From the NCBI GenBank assembly GCA_937997485.1, contig CALKTH010000029.1:1-62191 (forward strand): a DNA stretch of 62,191 nt, written 5' to 3'. The position numbers and the translations under genes are program-made. Positions 60,275-62,191 of this stretch are shown piece by piece. The notes under the pieces were generated by a model. The model did not search any database and was not told where the DNA came from. It was given only the letters and a program-made list of their open reading frames with translations. The number at the start of each line of letters is the position of its first letter. Position 1 is the first letter of the stretch. The stretch comes from an uncultured Acidimicrobiales bacterium. Lineage in GTDB: Bacteria > Actinomycetota > Acidimicrobiia > Acidimicrobiales > SZUA-35.

Positions 60275-61738
60275 TCAGTTCGTGCCGGTGATGTCCTTGT
60301 GCTCGTCCGAGTTGGCGAAGAAGCTCATGACGTCACCTCGGGTGCGGTTGCCCGATTCGATCTGCTCGAGCCAGTAGATCCGGCCGCCTGATTCGGGTGC
60401 TCGTCCGAGGATGTTTCGGTAGATGGTGTCGATGAACTGGCCGTTGTTCAGGCCGCCGTAGGTCTGGTTGAACTCGTTGGAGGTGACGAAGAACTCGGCG
60501 ATGGCCTGGTTGGCGCCGGGTTCGTTGGCCAGACGATCGGACCAGAACTGGAAGCCACCGGCGTCGGGCTGACGGCCAAAGGTGGCGACGTAGTAGCGAG
60601 CAACGATCGCCTCATTGCCGCTCGTCCCGGCGTAGCGGCCGGTGAGGCTCCAGTCCACGGTGATCACGGTTGTCTCGGTGACCGTGTTTCCGGCGGCATC
60701 GGTGGCGGTGACCGAGACGGTCTGCGTGCCTTGCGCCGATGTGTCGATCACGGCGCCGGTAGCGATTGCGATCGAGCCGGTCGTGGGTGAGCTGATGCTG
60801 CCAGTGCAGCTCACGACGGCGACGTTGTCATCGCACTGGTAGGTGACGGAGGTCGGTGCGCCGAACCGGGAGACGGTTGCTGGTGCGTTGGTCGAGATGG
60901 TGGGGGGGATCGTGTCAGCTGCCGGTGCTGGGGGGACGGGTGTGGGGCTTGTCGGAGGTACGGGCTGCTTGGCAGGCGGGATCACGATCACGACTGGAGG
61001 CTTGGGGGTCGGAGGCGGCGGCGGAGTGAAGTCGACCTCGAGCTTCGGAGACAAGCGCGAGATCCGACGGTCTCCGCTGTTCATCACAGCCTCCACCCAG
61101 ATGGTGGTTGGAATCGCGTTGTGCCGCACGGTGGCGGAGCGGGTGTTTCCGTTGACGGTTGCGGTGACCGCGTTGCTGAATGCATCTCGGCCGTGAACTC
61201 GGTACTCCTGCACCTCACCGACCTCGGGTGCGTCCCACTCCACCAAGGTCGTTCGGACATTGGTCTGGGAGATCCTCGGCTGTCCGGGAATCGACAGCAC
61301 TTCGAAGGTGACGGTGATGCTGGGCTTCTGGTTCGCCTGCACATATGTGAAGCCGAGCACGGCTTCGTACTGGCCGGGAGGCAGCGCCTCGAATCGGAAG
61401 GGGTAGGTCGCGTTGACGGCATTGCTGCCATTCAGCACGGCGCTTTCCCGGAAGCGAGGACCAGCGATGTCGACCGAGACGAGAAGCGGAACCTCCTGAT
61501 CGAGCGGGTTCTGGATCATGGCCATCTCCAGGTTCGCGAAGTCGCTTCGATGACCGTGGAAGAGCTCGAATTCTCTGAGGAGCGGCGGGCTGACGAAGCG
61601 ATCGTCGGCTGAGGCCGCTGGGGTCATCGTGGCGAGGATGGCCAGCATCACGGTGATGCTGAGCATCAGACGGGCGAGCCGGCTGCGGTTGTTGGTGTGT
61701 TGCTTGGTGCTTGTCTTCTTTGCGGCTGCGTGGTGCAT
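60275..61738 (-). CDS. Secreted protein with FN3/HYR-like domains and a C-terminal DUF4214 region
   Basis: 487 residues from ATG 61738, with GGGGAG upstream. A signal helix (LARLMLSITVMLAILATMTP, cleavage near ASADD) is followed by two beta-rich domains (fibronectin III-like, with TLVEWDAPEVGEVQEYRVHG), a Pro-rich linker, an Ig/HYR-like domain (TISTNAPATVSRFGAPTSVT, VSVTATDAAGNTVTETTVIT) and a DUF4214 region with YYVATFGRQPDAGGFQFWSD, then IYRNILGRAPESGGRIYWLE. The organisation suggests a surface-exposed adhesive or structural protein. The other DUF4214 protein in this window carries an M23 peptidase. Confidence 0.82.
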   Translation of the reverse strand: MHHAAAKKTSTKQHTNNRSRLARLMLSITVMLAILATMTPAASADDRFVSPPLLREFELFHGHRSDFANLEMAMIQNPLDQEVPLLVSVDIAGPRFRESAVLNGSNAVNATYPFRFEALPPGQYEAVLGFTYVQANQKPSITVTFEVLSIPGQPRISQTNVRTTLVEWDAPEVGEVQEYRVHGRDAFSNAVTATVNGNTRSATVRHNAIPTTIWVEAVMNSGDRRISRLSPKLEVDFTPPPPPTPKPPVVIVIPPAKQPVPPTSPTPVPPAPAADTIPPTISTNAPATVSRFGAPTSVTYQCDDNVAVVSCTGSISSPTTGSIAIATGAVIDTSAQGTQTVSVTATDAAGNTVTETTVITVDWSLTGRYAGTSGNEAIVARYYVATFGRQPDAGGFQFWSDRLANEPGANQAIAEFFVTSNEFNQTYGGLNNGQFIDTIYRNILGRAPESGGRIYWLEQIESGNRTRGDVMSFFANSDEHKDITGTN

Positions 61739-61877
61739 GTCCGCTCCCCTCATCGGTTGGTTGATGAGAGGAGTGTCATGCAGGCGCCGTGCCCGTCTCT
61801 GTGAGGTACTTCACCTTCACCCAGATTTCTTCTTTTTCGTGCCGCACCGCGCCGGACAGGGGCCGGAAAAAGAACGA

Positions 61878-61905
61878 CCCCCCAACCGCCGAAGCGGAAG
61901 GGGGG
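61878..61905 (-). terminator. Terminator of tRNA-Ser
   Basis: CCCCCCAACCGC-CGAA-GCGGAAGGGGGG, a strong stem with an AA/AA internal loop, and a minus-strand T-run (plus AAAAAGAA) beyond it. Confidence 0.8.
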
Positions 61906-61910
61906 CCAAG

Positions 61911-61999
61911 CGGAGAGGGTGGGATTTGAACCCACGGTGGGCGTGAACCCACACCTCCTTAGCAGGGAGGCACAATCGACCGTACTCTGTCACCTCTCC
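61911..61999 (-). tRNA. tRNA-Ser (GCT)
   Basis: 89-nt tRNA. Acceptor GGAGAGG pairs with CCTCTCC, discriminator G; anticodon GCT (plus-strand AGC at 61961-61963); the extra arm is long as expected for Ser; T-arm GGTTCAAATCC. Confidence 0.95.
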
Positions 62000-62081
62000 A
62001 GGTGAGCCGTGAGTGTATCGACCGCAATCGGCTGCGAGAACCGGGCAGCGAGAACCGATCTTGGTCCACTACCTTCCGGTC

Positions 62082-62191
62082 ATGGTGATTGTTGCTGGCA
62101 CATTGACATTGGACCCCGCAGACCGCGCTGCCTTCCTCGAAGCGTGGGCCGTGATGCAGGCCGCCACGATGCAAGAAGATGGCTGCATCAG
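62082..62191 (+). CDS. ABM-domain (YgiN-like) monooxygenase, 3' truncated
   Basis: The gene begins at ATG 62082 and runs off the right edge. The visible part (MVIVAGTLTLDPADRAAFLE then AWAVMQAATMQEDGCI) matches the first strand and helix of antibiotic biosynthesis monooxygenase-domain proteins, small dimeric ferredoxin-like folds such as quinol monooxygenase YgiN. The rest lies outside the window. Confidence 0.75.
   Translation, partial: MVIVAGTLTLDPADRAAFLEAWAVMQAATMQEDGCI

Overview
The window is high-GC chromosomal DNA around a replication origin. The gene order trxA / parB-parA / rsmG-jag-yidC-yidD-rnpA-rpmH / dnaA / oriC / dnaN-recF-DUF721-gyrB-gyrA / DUF3566 / tRNA-Ile is the actinobacterial origin arrangement. 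A DUF3566 membrane protein after gyrA, a mycothiol-type maleylpyruvate isomerase-like protein, a SARP regulator, an Rpf-like muralytic protein and abundant GTG starts also point to Actinomycetota. My best guess is class Acidimicrobiia, by inference from gene content only. No IS element, integrase, prophage or CRISPR array was seen.

Layout. 1-1537: end of an anti-sigma-like membrane gene, a small membrane protein and thioredoxin. 1768-8680 (minus strand): parB, parA, a 1.7-kb gene-free stretch carrying two perfect parS sites, then rsmG, jag, yidC, yidD, rnpA and rpmH. 8681-11020: dnaA with DnaA boxes on both sides. 11021-20946 (plus strand): dnaN, recF, DUF721, gyrB, gyrA, a TadE/TadG-like peptide gene and a DUF3566 protein with a very long acidic N-terminus. 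21068-25159: tRNA-Ile, a FetAB-type ABC exporter, a saccharopine-dehydrogenase-like protein preceded by an untracked 46-codon gene, and a FliA/WhiG-type sigma factor. 25223-37940: a mixed accessory stretch (TetR/SRPBCC pair with palindromic operators, APH kinase-like, mycothiol-type protein, acyltransferase plus MscS, zinc-independent L33/L28, M23 peptidase with DUF4214, CoA transferase, ArsR/AHSA1 pair, EamA transporter).

38181-43491: a large membrane GGDEF-EAL protein fused to a CelD/FemAB-type GNAT acyltransferase domain, then shikimate kinase fused to what looks like a decayed dehydroquinate synthase, divergent from aroQ. 43857-44204: two convergent tRNA-Arg(ACG) genes. 44391-49847: an apparent uptake and catabolism unit (LLM flavin monooxygenase, cytosine-deaminase-like hydrolase, THI5/NMT1-type ABC transporter), followed by a creatininase-family gene flanked by inverted 19-29-bp repeats and a phytoene-dehydrogenase-like FAD enzyme.

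52780-57225 is the most striking locus: a SARP/NB-ARC regulator gene, then six CTCAR repeats at 10-12-bp spacing placed as SARP operators are placed, then a 52-codon basic peptide gene and a DUF2236 (MpaB/Lcp-like) oxygenase gene. The window closes with an ECF sigma/anti-sigma pair, an Rpf-like protein, a second secreted DUF4214 protein, tRNA-Ser(GCT) and the start of an ABM-domain monooxygenase gene.
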